From positions 4,396,501 to 4,460,500 of the forward strand of contig NZ_CP125652.1 of assembly GCF_030053135.1 (NCBI RefSeq): DNA of 64,000 bases, written 5' to 3'. The DNA is from Rhizobium sp. BT04. Its GTDB lineage: Bacteria > Pseudomonadota > Alphaproteobacteria > Rhizobiales > Rhizobiaceae. Made by a program: the position numbers and the translations under genes. Under the pieces are notes generated by a model that was not told where the DNA came from, did not search any database, and saw nothing but the letters and a program-made list of their open reading frames with translations. Positions 54,086 to 62,407 of the stretch are shown piece after piece. Every line of letters starts with the position of its first letter. Positions within the stretch are counted from its first letter, which is position 1.

Positions 54086-54505
54086 CTTACATTCTCCGTC
54101 AGTCAGGGCACATTTGGGGTTCTTGCTCCAGCCAACGTCACATGAATGTTTTGCACATTCGTCAAAGATAAAATGACAATTTTAACGAGTTTAAATTTTG
54201 TTCCCAAGCGGGACGCCCGATGTGCATTATCGGGACGCGGGGCTTTCATTCGAGCCGGGGATTCTGCCGGCGAAATATCCGTCAGCGCCGTCGGTAAGGT
54301 GCCTCGGGCCATGTCGATGAGGCTATAGCCGAGCTGCCGGTAGCGCAGCTTGGCGAGATTGGTGATGTCGTAGCTGCCATAGACCGGCCGGAACGCCAGG
54401 CGTTCGATTTCGGCGCAATTTTCCCGAACTCTTTCAATTGCCGGGCGTTCTGCCTTGATCGATGAAGCACGGCGCGCTTCGAATGACGACAGCGAGGAGT
54501 TGAAT
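54086..54505. other. 420-bp intergenic region
   Basis: Between divergent PilZ and host-attachment genes. The PilZ-proximal part is AT-rich with a GAATGT/ACATTC palindrome. A minus-strand frame stays open across 54103-54594 and a part of it reads protein-like (around 54290-54440), but no start or family is visible, so it is not called; it could be a decayed gene. Confidence 0.4.
54145..54161. promoter_or_regulatory. Perfect palindrome upstream of the PilZ gene
   Basis: GAATGT-TTTGC-ACATTC, 6-bp arms with a 5-bp spacer, 60 bp before the PilZ start. Candidate operator or promoter element; regulator unknown. Confidence 0.35.
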
Positions 54506-54952
54506 ATGACCAACGTCAAAATCCCTTGGGAATCATGGGTGGTGGTCTGTGATGGAGCCAAGGCTCTGATCATGCAGAATGCCGGCGATGCCAAGCTGAT
54601 GAACCTGAAGGTGCTGGAAACTCTGACGCAGCCGAGCGCGCCGGATCGCGAGATTGGCGCCGATAAGCCCGGCCGGACCCATGCCGCAGACGGCTTCAGC
54701 GGCAGCGCTGTCGAGGAGACCAGCTGGCAGGATCAGGCCGAAGCCGAATTTCTGAAACAGGTGGCGGAAAAGCTCGATGAGCTGGTACAGGAAAAGAATG
54801 CCCGTCGCATCGTCCTCGTTGCGCCGCCGAAGGCGCTCGGCACATTACGGCCGGCGCTCCGCGCCGATACGCAGGCGGTGATCACCGCTGAGGTGGCGAA
54901 GGATTATACCAATATGCCGGTCGACGAGATCGAGCGGCATCTGGCCGCCTGA
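54506..54952 (+). CDS. Host-attachment family protein (PF10116 type)
   Basis: 148 aa from the ATG at 54506 (GGAG upstream; the ORF begins at 54455). Family features: WVVVCDGAKALIMQN near the N-terminus, PDREIGADKPGRTHA, EAEFLKQVAEKLDE and IVLVAPPKALGTLRPAL. The family is named after an Agrobacterium attachment gene; the fold resembles eRF1 domain 1 and the biochemical role is unclear. It is followed by a strong terminator shared with the convergent LysR gene. Confidence 0.88.
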   Translation: MTNVKIPWESWVVVCDGAKALIMQNAGDAKLMNLKVLETLTQPSAPDREIGADKPGRTHAADGFSGSAVEETSWQDQAEAEFLKQVAEKLDELVQEKNARRIVLVAPPKALGTLRPALRADTQAVITAEVAKDYTNMPVDEIERHLAA

Positions 54953-54990
54953 GTCGCTCGCAGCCATGAGCCGTACGCAGTAACTTGAGG

Positions 54991-55016
54991 AAACGCGGGT
55001 CGAGAGGCCCGCGTTT
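54991..55016. terminator. Bidirectional terminator
   Basis: AAACGCGGG (54991-54999) pairs with CCCGCGTTT (55008-55016), loop of 8. It lies between the convergent attachment-family and LysR genes, with A/T tails suited to both directions. Confidence 0.75.
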
Positions 55017-55021
55017 TCGCG

Positions 55022-55888
55022 TCATGCCAGCGGTCGCTGCCCGGCGAACAGATCTTCATGACCGGCAAAGAGCGCCGCCAGGCGGTCGATGACGATCCTG
55101 ACCTCCGGCCGTTGCCGCTCGTCGTCATGCGCAACGATCCACATGTCATAGGTCAGTTCGTCGATGAGAGGGTCGGCGCGGACGAGCTTGCGCTCCTGAT
55201 CGCCGATGAAACAGGGGAGCACACCGCGGCCGGCACCGCCGCGGATCAGGTGAAACAGCATATGCGGCGTGTTCGTCCAGCTGGTGATCCAGTAATCCGG
55301 CTGTTCGAACGTCCATTTGTCGGCCGGCGTGATGGCGGTATCGGTGCCGAGCGAGATCCAGTTGCAGTTGGCCGCGTCATAATCTGCCGCCTGATAAGCC
55401 GCATGCGCTACCTTGCCCGAAGGACGGATCGCGACATTGCCGCTCTCCGGCCGGCTGTGGCGAATGGCGATATGCGCTTCCCGATAGGTGAAATCGACGC
55501 CTGTGTCGCAGGTCTTGTAGCACATGCGAAAGCTGTCCTTCGGCGTCCAGACGCTGCTGAGATGATCGGCGATGAAGCGCGAGGTCCAGCTGTCGGCGGC
55601 CGTCGAGACGATCGGCAGTGTCAGCACCTCGCCGCGCCAGTCGGAGATCGCACGCGCCGCATCCTGCATCAGCCGGACGCGATCGAGCAGCTCCTGTCCG
55701 TCCTTGGCGAGGAGATAGCCGGTCGGGCTGCGGGTAAAGAGCGAGCGGCCGGTCGCCCGTTCGAGCACCAGCATGCGCCGGCCGATCGTCGGCGCGCTAA
55801 TCCCGGTGCGCGCGGCTGCCGCCGAAAGCCCGCCGCCGGTCGCGACATGGAAGAAAAGTTGCAGGTCGTCCCAGCTCGCATCTTTCAT
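55022..55888 (-). CDS. LysR-family transcriptional regulator
   Basis: 288 aa. N-terminal winged HTH (LQLFFHVATGGGLSAAAARTGISAPTIGRRMLVLERATGRSLF in shorter view) and C-terminal periplasmic-binding-like effector domain. The HTH is of the subgroup in which the usual ...SQPALSRQI is replaced by SAPTIGRRM, and it lacks a divergent target gene (nearest is a small hypothetical), so its regulon is unknown. It is convergent with the attachment-family gene. Confidence 0.9.
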   Translation of the reverse strand: MKDASWDDLQLFFHVATGGGLSAAAARTGISAPTIGRRMLVLERATGRSLFTRSPTGYLLAKDGQELLDRVRLMQDAARAISDWRGEVLTLPIVSTAADSWTSRFIADHLSSVWTPKDSFRMCYKTCDTGVDFTYREAHIAIRHSRPESGNVAIRPSGKVAHAAYQAADYDAANCNWISLGTDTAITPADKWTFEQPDYWITSWTNTPHMLFHLIRGGAGRGVLPCFIGDQERKLVRADPLIDELTYDMWIVAHDDERQRPEVRIVIDRLAALFAGHEDLFAGQRPLA

Positions 55889-55979
55889 GGATGAAAACCC
55901 CCTTTCCCCCGCGCCTCTACATCCGAAGGGCGCGAAGGCTTAGCTCCAGTGCATGAGCCAATAGATGGAGGATGAAGCA

Positions 55980-56231
55980 ATGCTTCTCAACTGGGTTGTT
56001 CTCTTCAATGAATTGCAGATCTATCACAGGCGGGTGCGCCGCGATCCCTTCGCCGACCCGCTCGAGGGGCCGGAATGGCGGGGATTCCTCTGGGCCGCTT
56101 CCGCCATCGCGCGTCTGGCCGCAAGACGGGGCGAGGAGAGAAAGACGTTGCGTCCCGATAAATCGCAGACGGAAAAAGGCCTCAGCTTTCGAAGCTCAGT
56201 CGCAGCACGTGGTGCAGGAATTCCGGATTGA
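55980..56231 (+). CDS. Small hypothetical protein
   Basis: 83 aa from the ATG at 55980 with GGAGG nearby. Begins LLNWVVLFNELQIYHRRVRRDPF, then an Arg-rich body. No family recognised. Its 3' end overlaps the PilZ-like gene on the other strand by 50 bp, so the C-terminal part may be an open-frame artefact. Low support. Confidence 0.35.
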   Translation: MLLNWVVLFNELQIYHRRVRRDPFADPLEGPEWRGFLWAASAIARLAARRGEERKTLRPDKSQTEKGLSFRSSVAARGAGIPD

Positions 56232-56514
56232 GCAGCATGTTGAAGCTGATCGTCACCCATTCGCCTTCGCGCTTGACCACGGTCGAACCGATCTCGTCAT
56301 GGATGCCGAGGATTTCGAGGAAGAAGTGGCTCGGCATTTCCAGGTTGGGGCTGACTTCGAGCAGGGCGCCGGCGAGCGTGATCGTGCGGATCAGGCAGCG
56401 CACCTGCGTTCCGGTGCTGAGGTGATGACCGACGAAGATGATGTTGCCCGGCCTGTCGAGATTGAATTCCCTGTAAGCACGTTCCGGCTTGCGGTGTTCT
56501 GTGTCGAGGTGCAT
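56182..56514 (-). CDS. Degenerate PilZ-like protein
   Basis: 110 aa from the ATG at 56514; the ORF runs to 56832 with no family support. Pattern HRKPERAYREFNL, then CLIRTITLAGALLEV, HFFLEILG and VVKREGEWVTISF match the PilZ beta-barrel order, but the RxxxR and DxSxxG motifs are altered (ITLAGA). It probably does not bind c-di-GMP in the standard way and may be a partner protein. Confidence 0.6.
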   Translation of the reverse strand: MHLDTEHRKPERAYREFNLDRPGNIIFVGHHLSTGTQVRCLIRTITLAGALLEVSPNLEMPSHFFLEILGIHDEIGSTVVKREGEWVTISFNMLLNPEFLHHVLRLSFES

Positions 56515-56869
56515 CTGAAAGGCCCTTTTAGCCTCCGCTGGGTATACAACAGGATATTGGCTGAAGAATGCTGACGGAGGCTGAAAAATACCGTTAAGAT
56601 TGGATGCTTTCGCGAAACTTGCAGGAAAAACGCACCGATTTCGTGCAGATGTGCCCCAAATTTGCTCATTCCCGGCGCGGATGCGCCATTCTTGACATGT
56701 CTGCGGTGTTCGCGCATACAAAGGGCCGGTTCGAGGCACCAGCCGCTCGCGGATGAAAATCCATGGTGAAGCCCTCGCGATCATGGTCACGGCCCTTTGT
56801 GCATGCTGACTGGCGGCAATGCGAGCTCCCATCCACAGTCGAAGAGCATGCCTTGCGAAGGCTCACTCC

Positions 56870-57310
56870 ATGACGACGACCTATCCTGCCATTGACGAAT
56901 TGAAGGCCCAGGCCAAGCGCCTGCGCCAGACGATGAACGATCGCGGCACCCCGCTGACCCACAGTGCGGCCCTGGAAATGATTGCCCGCCAGCATGGCGC
57001 CCGCGATTGGAATACGCTCGCAGCCCTTGCGGCAAAGCCCAATGCTGGCCCGAAGAGGTCGCTCTTCGTCGGTGCGCATATTCGCGGCCGTTATCTCAAC
57101 CAGCCGTTCACCGGCGAGATTCTGGCGCTTTCGGCCCTGCCGGGCGGCGAACTCCACAGGATCACCATTCATTTCGACGAGCCGGTGGACGTCGTCACCT
57201 TCGAGAGCTTTTCGGCCTTTCGCCGGCGTGTGAACGCGCAGGTCGATGCCGACGGCGTCTCGCCGAGGAAGACCTCGAACGGCGTGCCGCATCTGGTGCT
57301 CGACCTTTAA
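56870..57310 (+). CDS. Glyoxalase-superfamily-associated protein (Glyoxalase_8-like)
   Basis: 146 aa from the ATG at 56870. The N-terminal helical module ELKAQAKRLRQTMNDRGTPLTHSAALEMIARQHGARDWNTLAAL is the signature of the small helical domain that precedes or replaces glyoxalase domains in many rhizobial proteins. The C-terminal part (GRYLNQPFTGEILALSAL...) is beta-rich. Function unknown. Confidence 0.7.
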   Translation: MTTTYPAIDELKAQAKRLRQTMNDRGTPLTHSAALEMIARQHGARDWNTLAALAAKPNAGPKRSLFVGAHIRGRYLNQPFTGEILALSALPGGELHRITIHFDEPVDVVTFESFSAFRRRVNAQVDADGVSPRKTSNGVPHLVLDL

Positions 57311-57394
57311 ATTTTTCCCATCCCTTTCAGGCCGTCGCAATCCGGATGATTTTAATCCGGATCGGGCTTGGCCGGATATTACACGGATTTCTCC

Positions 57395-58762
57395 ATGACC
57401 GATCTTCCGCAAGGCAATGTCTTTCTTACCGGCTGGCTGCCGGGCGTCTTCCTCAGGACGGCGGCGCCGATCGTTGCGATCACCACCGTCAACGGCCTCT
57501 TCACCGTCGTCGACGCCTATTTCCTCGGCGCCTATGTCGGCCCCAATGCGCTCTCCGCCGTCAGCCTGATCTTCCCGGGGCTGATGCTGCTGGTCGCTTT
57601 GCAATCACTGGTCTCGAACGGGATGGCGAGCATCCTCGCCCGCCGGCTCGGCGCCGGCGATCGCCAAGGCGCGCGCCGGGTGTTTGCCGGCGCCCATACG
57701 CTGGCGCTGGCCGTCACCCTGATCCTCAATGCGGTCTTCTGGACCGTCGGCCGGCAGATCATCGATGCCGGTGCTGCCGGCAATGCCACTGTTGCCGATG
57801 GCGCCATGCTGTTCATGAGCGCGATGATCACTTTTGCGCCGGTCAGCTTCTTCCTGCCGCTGCATCTCGACGGATTGCGCTGCGAAGGCAAGATCGGTTT
57901 CATGACGCTGGTGACGCTGTCGGCCTCGCTGCTCAACATCTTCGCCAACTGGCTGTTCATGGCGGTGATGCATTGGGGCGTGCTCGGTTCGGCGGTCGGC
58001 TCCATTGCGTCGCAATTCGTCTGTCTCGCAGCCGTGCTCGCCTATCGATGGCGCCGGCCACTGGCACTGAGGCCTTCCGCGGAATTTGCTCTTGTCGAAT
58101 GGCGCAGCATCATGGCATTCGGCGCGCCGATGAGCCTCGGCTTCGTCGGCATATCGCTGGCCTCGGCCGCCATTCTGATCAATGTCTCGCTCTGGAGCGC
58201 GGCAGATCATGTCGCGACGGTTGCCGCTTACGGCATCATCACCCGGATCATGACCTTCACTTATCTGCCGCTGCTCGGCCTCAGCATCGCCTTGCAGACG
58301 ATCGCCGGCAACAATCACGGCGCCAGCCTCGGGCTCCGCGTCGGCCGCAGCCTGCAGATCGCCATGCTCGCAGCACTCGTCTACTGCACCCTGGTGGAAA
58401 TCATAGTCGAGCTCATGGCCGGCCGTCTTGGCGCCGTCTTTGTCGCCGATCCCGCCATTATCGCCGAGGTCAGACGAATTCTGCCCTGGACGATCGGCGC
58501 CTATTTTCTCTTCGGGCAGATGCTGATCCTGTCATCCTATTTCCAGTCGATCGGCGATGCACCGCGCGCCGCGATCTTCGGCCTGTCGCGGCCCTATCTG
58601 CTGACCTTGCCGCTGACCTTCCTGCTGCCCTTCCTCTTCGGCGAGCAGGGGATCTGGATGGTGCCGGTCTTTGCCGAGGCAGGCATGGTCATCCTGGCCT
58701 TTGCGGTGCTGTCGCAGAACGCCAAACACCGCGGCTGGCGCTATGGGCTTCTGCCCGCTTGA
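57395..58762 (+). CDS. MATE-family multidrug exporter
   Basis: 455 aa from the ATG at 57395; a TTG at 57368 is possible. Twelve membrane helices in two MatE repeats (VSLIFPGLMLLVALQSLVSNGMASILARRLGAGDRQGARRVF and its second-half counterpart). It would export drugs or metabolites using Na+ or H+. A perfect 21-bp inverted repeat follows the stop codon. Confidence 0.9.
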   Translation: MTDLPQGNVFLTGWLPGVFLRTAAPIVAITTVNGLFTVVDAYFLGAYVGPNALSAVSLIFPGLMLLVALQSLVSNGMASILARRLGAGDRQGARRVFAGAHTLALAVTLILNAVFWTVGRQIIDAGAAGNATVADGAMLFMSAMITFAPVSFFLPLHLDGLRCEGKIGFMTLVTLSASLLNIFANWLFMAVMHWGVLGSAVGSIASQFVCLAAVLAYRWRRPLALRPSAEFALVEWRSIMAFGAPMSLGFVGISLASAAILINVSLWSAADHVATVAAYGIITRIMTFTYLPLLGLSIALQTIAGNNHGASLGLRVGRSLQIAMLAALVYCTLVEIIVELMAGRLGAVFVADPAIIAEVRRILPWTIGAYFLFGQMLILSSYFQSIGDAPRAAIFGLSRPYLLTLPLTFLLPFLFGEQGIWMVPVFAEAGMVILAFAVLSQNAKHRGWRYGLLPA

Positions 58763-58784
58763 AATGGCTAAGCCGCGCTCCCTC

Positions 58785-58833
58785 GTGACCTGACCCCCGA
58801 AGGTTGAACATGAACCTTCGGGGGTCAGGTCAC
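58785..58833. terminator. Perfect 21-bp inverted repeat between convergent genes
   Basis: 58785-58805 and 58813-58833 are exact complements, with a 7-nt loop at 58806-58812. It lies between the convergent MATE gene and small Cys-rich gene. It lacks a T-run on either side, so it may be a long terminator stem, an RNase-processing site or a repeat element. Confidence 0.7.
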
Positions 58834-58856
58834 TGGCGGCTTTTGCCTCGTATCGT

Positions 58857-59018
58857 CTATTCCCTGCCGCCCGAAGCGGCCGATGTCGCAGCTTCCGCCT
58901 CATTCAGCGCTTCGGCGCATTCCTGGCAGCAGACCTCGACGGTCTTGCCGCCGAGCTTGACGGTGATGGCCTCGGCGCCCAGTTCGCAGTCGCAGGCGGC
59001 GCATGTGGTCTTCTTCAT
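58857..59018 (-). CDS. Small cysteine-rich metal-binding protein (TRASH/zinc-ribbon-like)
   Basis: 53 aa from the ATG at 59018 (GAGGATCACC upstream). TTCAACDCELG and VEVCCQECAEAL give CxxC and CCxxC pairs typical of TRASH/treble-clef metal sites. Probably binds Zn, Cu or a similar metal. It lies 95 bp downstream of an AraC regulator that has its own cysteine cluster, suggesting a metal-responsive pair. Confidence 0.75.
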   Translation of the reverse strand: MKKTTCAACDCELGAEAITVKLGGKTVEVCCQECAEALNEAEAATSAASGGRE

Positions 59019-59113
59019 CTGGTGATCCTCCGATTGATCGTCCCCGGATCGGGACAGTCTCATCAGACCATCGAACACCGCATCGCCGCTGTCGAAATCT
59101 TTAGCGATGGACC

Positions 59114-59950
59114 TTACCTGCGACGCAATTGCGCCGAGCGCTGGAATTCGCCAGGGCTCTGTCCGAAGGCCAGCTTGAAGGAAGCGCTGAAATGGCTGTG
59201 GCTGGAAAAGCCGAGATCGAGGCCGAGCGCGGTCAGATCCTCATATTGGCCGAGCAGATCGAGCGCGCGGGCAAGCCGCAGCCGCAGCTGGTAGCGGTAA
59301 AGCGGTGTGGCCTCGACCTGCTGGAAGACCTGGGTGAGATAAACCGGCGAGACACCGACTTCGGAGGCGATTTCCGCAAGCGTCCAGCGCCGCGCGAGAT
59401 CGGAGGAGAGCACCAGCTTGGCCCGGTCGACGAGTTTCTGCCGGCCGGCGCTGGCGCCCGCCGCATGCGATGTGCGCTCGCCGAGCGAGCGGCGCACCAG
59501 CGTCAGCGCCAATATTTCCGCCTCCAGCGTTTCCGCGACATTGCGGCTAAGACCATGACGCAGCAGCGCGACCAGCGCCTGTGCGCGCGGATCGATCCGC
59601 CGGCGCTGGCGGCGGAAGGCAAAGGCCGGCCCGGGCTGTACCTGATCCTTGGGCGCGAGTTCTTCGAGCATGACCTCGTCGATCGCCAGATCGATGCAGG
59701 CGTCGCCGCCTTCGATGGGGTGGCTGATCCGATATCCCTGGCCGGCATTGAAGAACAAGACCTGATTGGCTTCGGCCACCGTGTCGTTGCGGCCGACATG
59801 CCGCATGAAGACGCCGCGATAGGGATAGACGAGGCTCGTCCTGTGGGCACATTCCTCGTCGCTCTTGTGACGACACTCGCCATTGCAGATGATGTCACGA
59901 ATGGTGACGGTCTTTGTCTTCAGGAGCGGTGCTGTTGAAAACTGCGACAT
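59114..59950 (-). CDS. AraC-family regulator with N-terminal cysteine cluster
   Basis: 278 aa from the ATG at 59950; the ORF extends to 60007. The N-terminal ligand-binding part contains IICNGECRHKSDEECAHR (C-x3-C-x8-C), uncommon for AraC proteins and a possible metal or redox site, followed by a cupin-like FFNAGQGYRISHP. The C-terminal double HTH is complete (LAEIASEVGVSPVYLTQVFQQ and DLGFSSHSHFSASFKLAFGQSPGEF). It probably controls the Cys-rich gene downstream and others. Confidence 0.88.
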   Translation of the reverse strand: MSQFSTAPLLKTKTVTIRDIICNGECRHKSDEECAHRTSLVYPYRGVFMRHVGRNDTVAEANQVLFFNAGQGYRISHPIEGGDACIDLAIDEVMLEELAPKDQVQPGPAFAFRRQRRRIDPRAQALVALLRHGLSRNVAETLEAEILALTLVRRSLGERTSHAAGASAGRQKLVDRAKLVLSSDLARRWTLAEIASEVGVSPVYLTQVFQQVEATPLYRYQLRLRLARALDLLGQYEDLTALGLDLGFSSHSHFSASFKLAFGQSPGEFQRSAQLRRR

Positions 59951-60016
59951 GGCATGTTCCGGGTCAGACAGGTCGCCCGATGAGGCGACCTGTCGGCACA
60001 ATATCACGCTCAGGTT

Positions 60017-60226
60017 TCAGTAGCGACTATAGACATGCACGTCGCTTTCCGTCTGCCCCCTGGAAAGGCCGATATCCTTCAACTGCTCGTCGGACAGTTC
60101 CATCAGCGCTTTGCAGTTGCGCCGTTCGGCAATCTTGCGTGCCAGCCGGCGTGCCGCGATGACTATGGCAAGGAACAGGCCGGGCCGCATATTGCGGGCC
60201 GAGATTGTGACATTCGAGCTCTGCAT
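60017..60226 (-). CDS. DUF1127-family small protein
   Basis: 69 aa. N-terminal segment NMRPGLFLAIVIAARRLARKIAERRNCKALMEL, then LSDEQLKDIGLSRGQ, the YjiS/DUF1127 signature. Basic small proteins of this family in alphaproteobacteria influence phosphate, RNA and attachment phenotypes, but this one cannot be assigned further. AGGATCACC precedes the ATG. Confidence 0.88.
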   Translation of the reverse strand: MQSSNVTISARNMRPGLFLAIVIAARRLARKIAERRNCKALMELSDEQLKDIGLSRGQTESDVHVYSRY

Positions 60227-60315
60227 GGTGATCCTCCATCCGTGTTTGGATGGAGGCAGTGAACCATCAGCCGCGATTTCGCGCTGTCAGATTATTTAGC
60301 GATCGAACGAGGCCC

Positions 60316-61113
60316 TTACGCCTTCAGCAGCCACTCGTGCTCGGCGGCATTGTGGAATTTCCAGACCCGCTTCGGCCCGGCCATGACGTTGAGGTAGTAG
60401 AGATCGTAGCCATGAGTAGCCGCGCAAGGATGATAGCCCTTCGGCACCAGCGTCACGTCGCCGTCCTCGATCGCCATTGCCTCGTCGAGCGAACGATCGT
60501 CGGTGTAGACGCGCTGGAAACCGAAGCCCTGCGGCGGGTTGAGGCGATGATAATAGGTCTCTTCCAGGAAGCTCTCGTTCGGCAGGTCGTCCTGGTCGTG
60601 CTTGTGCGGCGGATAGGAAGAGGTGTGGCCGCCCGGCGTGATCACCTCGACGACCAGCAGCGAATGCGCCGAGCTGTCGTCCTCAGGCATGATATTGTTG
60701 ACGTAACGCACATTCGTGCCCTTGCCGCGTGTCACCTGCGGATGCGTGCCGGGCGGGATGGCCTTCGCCGGATAGCTGCCGCCGCCGGGCGCCGAGCAGA
60801 CGGCGAGTTCCAGATCGGTCTCCGCCGTCACCGACCATGTCGATTCCATCGGGATGTAGAGCGCATGCGGCGCACCTTCGAACGGGCTCATACGGCCGCC
60901 GAGCGTACCGAAATCCTTGGTGCCGGCCGACGCCTTGCCTTTGCCGGTCACCCAGACGAGGCAAACTTCCCGATCGCCGGTCTCTCCCGAAACCGTCTCG
61001 CCCGGCTTCAGCCGATGCAGATCGAAGCCGACATAGGTCCAGCCCGCATTTTCCGGCGTGACATGGGTGACGCGGCCATGGGTGCCGGACGGTTTCACCT
61101 TGAGATTTGGCAT
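60316..61113 (-). CDS. iolB: 5-deoxy-glucuronate isomerase
   Basis: 265 aa from the ATG at 61113 (AAGGAA upstream; the ORF runs into the upstream repeat). Cupin-fold enzyme of myo-inositol breakdown, converting 5-deoxy-D-glucuronate to 5-dehydro-2-deoxy-D-gluconate. Landmarks: HKHDQDDLPNESFLEETYYHRLNPPQGF with metal-binding His/Glu, GYHPCAATHGYDLYYLNVMAGP near the end. Last of iolD-iolE-iolB in this direction. Confidence 0.95.
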   Translation of the reverse strand: MPNLKVKPSGTHGRVTHVTPENAGWTYVGFDLHRLKPGETVSGETGDREVCLVWVTGKGKASAGTKDFGTLGGRMSPFEGAPHALYIPMESTWSVTAETDLELAVCSAPGGGSYPAKAIPPGTHPQVTRGKGTNVRYVNNIMPEDDSSAHSLLVVEVITPGGHTSSYPPHKHDQDDLPNESFLEETYYHRLNPPQGFGFQRVYTDDRSLDEAMAIEDGDVTLVPKGYHPCAATHGYDLYYLNVMAGPKRVWKFHNAAEHEWLLKA

Positions 61114-61142
61114 CGGTGTTTTTCCTTCGTTACTTGGAAAAT

Positions 61143-61310
61143 TCCTCTCCCCAACCCCTCCCCACAAGGGGGAGGGACTAACCTGCCGGGCTCCTTCCAT
61201 TCTCGCCGTAACCTCTCGTCCAGAAGGACGCTCTCTTATGGCGTGAGGCGGTGCGTCAAGTTAAGTCTCTCCCCCGTGTGGGGAGTGGGGAGGGGTTGGG
61301 GAGGGGTCTT
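61143..61310. repeat. MITE-like inverted-repeat element (copy 2)
   Basis: Arms at about 61143-61190 and 61256-61310 are inverted C/G-rich copies (CCCCACAAGGGGGAGGGACTAA and its complement in shorter pieces). Same design and arm sequence as 13357-13498, but with an extra GGGGAGGGG repeat in the right arm. It lies within the iolE-iolB spacer of one operon. Confidence 0.7.
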
Positions 61311-61319
61311 TTACTCCCG

Positions 61320-62237
61320 CTATCCCTTCGGGAAGCCTTCCGTTTCCACGGTATAACCCGCGGCCGTCATGACACGCATCAGTTCGGCATGGCCGATCTC
61401 GGCCATTTTCTGCGGCGGCGCCTTGCGTGGATCCTGTTCGGCCTCGACGACGAACCAGCCTTCATAGCCGTGATCGGCGAGCCGCTGGACGATGGCGCCG
61501 AAATCGAGCGAGCCGTCGCCGGGCACGGTGAAGGCGCCGAGCGCCACCGCATCGAGGAAGGATTGGCGGCTGCGGTCGAGCCCGTCCACCACAGGCTTGC
61601 GGATGTCCTTGACGTGGACGTGGTTGATGCGGGCGTGGTGGTTGCCGATGGCGCGCAGTACATCGCCGCCGGCAAAGGCGAGATGGCCGGCATCGAGCAG
61701 CAGCGGAATGCCTTCGCCCGAAGAGCGCATGAAGGCGTCGAGTTCCGGCTCGGTTTCGACCACGGCCGCCATGTGATGGTGGTAGGAGAGCGGCATGCCC
61801 TGTTCGGCGCACCATTCCCCGAACTCGGTGACGCGGCGGCCATAGGCCTTCATCTCGTCATCGGAAAGGCGTGGCTTGGTGGCAAGCGGCTTGGAGCGGT
61901 CGCCCTGGATGGAGCGGCCGACTTCGCCATAGACGATACACGGCGCATTGACCGCCTTGAACAGCTCGATCATCGGCGCGATGCGGTCCTTGTTGGCGGC
62001 AAGCTCCTCATTGACAAGCGTGCCGGAGAACCAGCCGCCGCACAGCGTCACGTCGGCGGCGCGCAGGATGGGCAGCATTTCCTCGGGATTGCTGGGGAAA
62101 CGGCGGCCTTGCTCCATGCCGGTGAAACCGGCGCTGCGCGACTGCCGCAGGCACTCCTCGAGGGACACATCGTCGCTAAGCTCCGGAAGATCGTCGTTCC
62201 ACCAGGCGATGGGCGACATGCCGAGTTTGGCCTTCAT
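61320..62237 (-). CDS. iolE: Myo-inosose-2 dehydratase
   Basis: 305 aa from the ATG at 62237; the ATG at 62243 sits only 1 nt from AAGGAG, so the second one is better spaced. TIM-barrel enzyme of the AP-endonuclease-2 superfamily (GMSPIAWWNDDLPEL, CLRQSRSAGFTGMEQGRRFP, LLLDAGHLAFAGGD, VHVKDIRK). It dehydrates 2-keto-myo-inositol to 3D-trihydroxycyclohexane-1,2-dione, the substrate of IolD. Confidence 0.95.
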   Translation of the reverse strand: MKAKLGMSPIAWWNDDLPELSDDVSLEECLRQSRSAGFTGMEQGRRFPSNPEEMLPILRAADVTLCGGWFSGTLVNEELAANKDRIAPMIELFKAVNAPCIVYGEVGRSIQGDRSKPLATKPRLSDDEMKAYGRRVTEFGEWCAEQGMPLSYHHHMAAVVETEPELDAFMRSSGEGIPLLLDAGHLAFAGGDVLRAIGNHHARINHVHVKDIRKPVVDGLDRSRQSFLDAVALGAFTVPGDGSLDFGAIVQRLADHGYEGWFVVEAEQDPRKAPPQKMAEIGHAELMRVMTAAGYTVETEGFPKG

Positions 62238-62255
62238 CAACATTCTCCTTAAAAA

Positions 62256-62403
62256 TGTTTCGGAAGAGCAGCTGCGCTCTTCCGAAAAAATGATGGCACT
62301 ACAGCGCCGCGCGTCTTTTTCAGACGCGCACGGGACGCTGTAGCACTTCGAATTGCTGCATAATTTTGCCCTTAAATCGATTCCGATTTATGGAATTATG
62401 CAG
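62256..62403. repeat. Palindromic repeat cluster between iolD and iolE
   Basis: Three nested inverted repeats: a 9-bp stem CGGAAGAGC/GCTCTTCCG (62261-62284), an 8-bp stem GCGCGTCT/AGACGCGC (62309-62329) inside CAGCG/CGCTG-type outer arms, and CTGCATAATT/AATTATGCAG (62356-62403) with an AAATCG/CGATTT core. From memory, the last two belong to intergenic repeats common in Rhizobium genomes. The first hairpin sits just ahead of the iolE ribosome-binding site. Confidence 0.65.
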
Positions 62404-62407
62404 CCGT

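Noticed and set aside
54103..54594. 163-codon minus-strand frame between PilZ and host-attachment genes
   Set aside because: Its start would be antisense inside the attachment gene and no family is visible; kept only as a note on a possible decayed gene.
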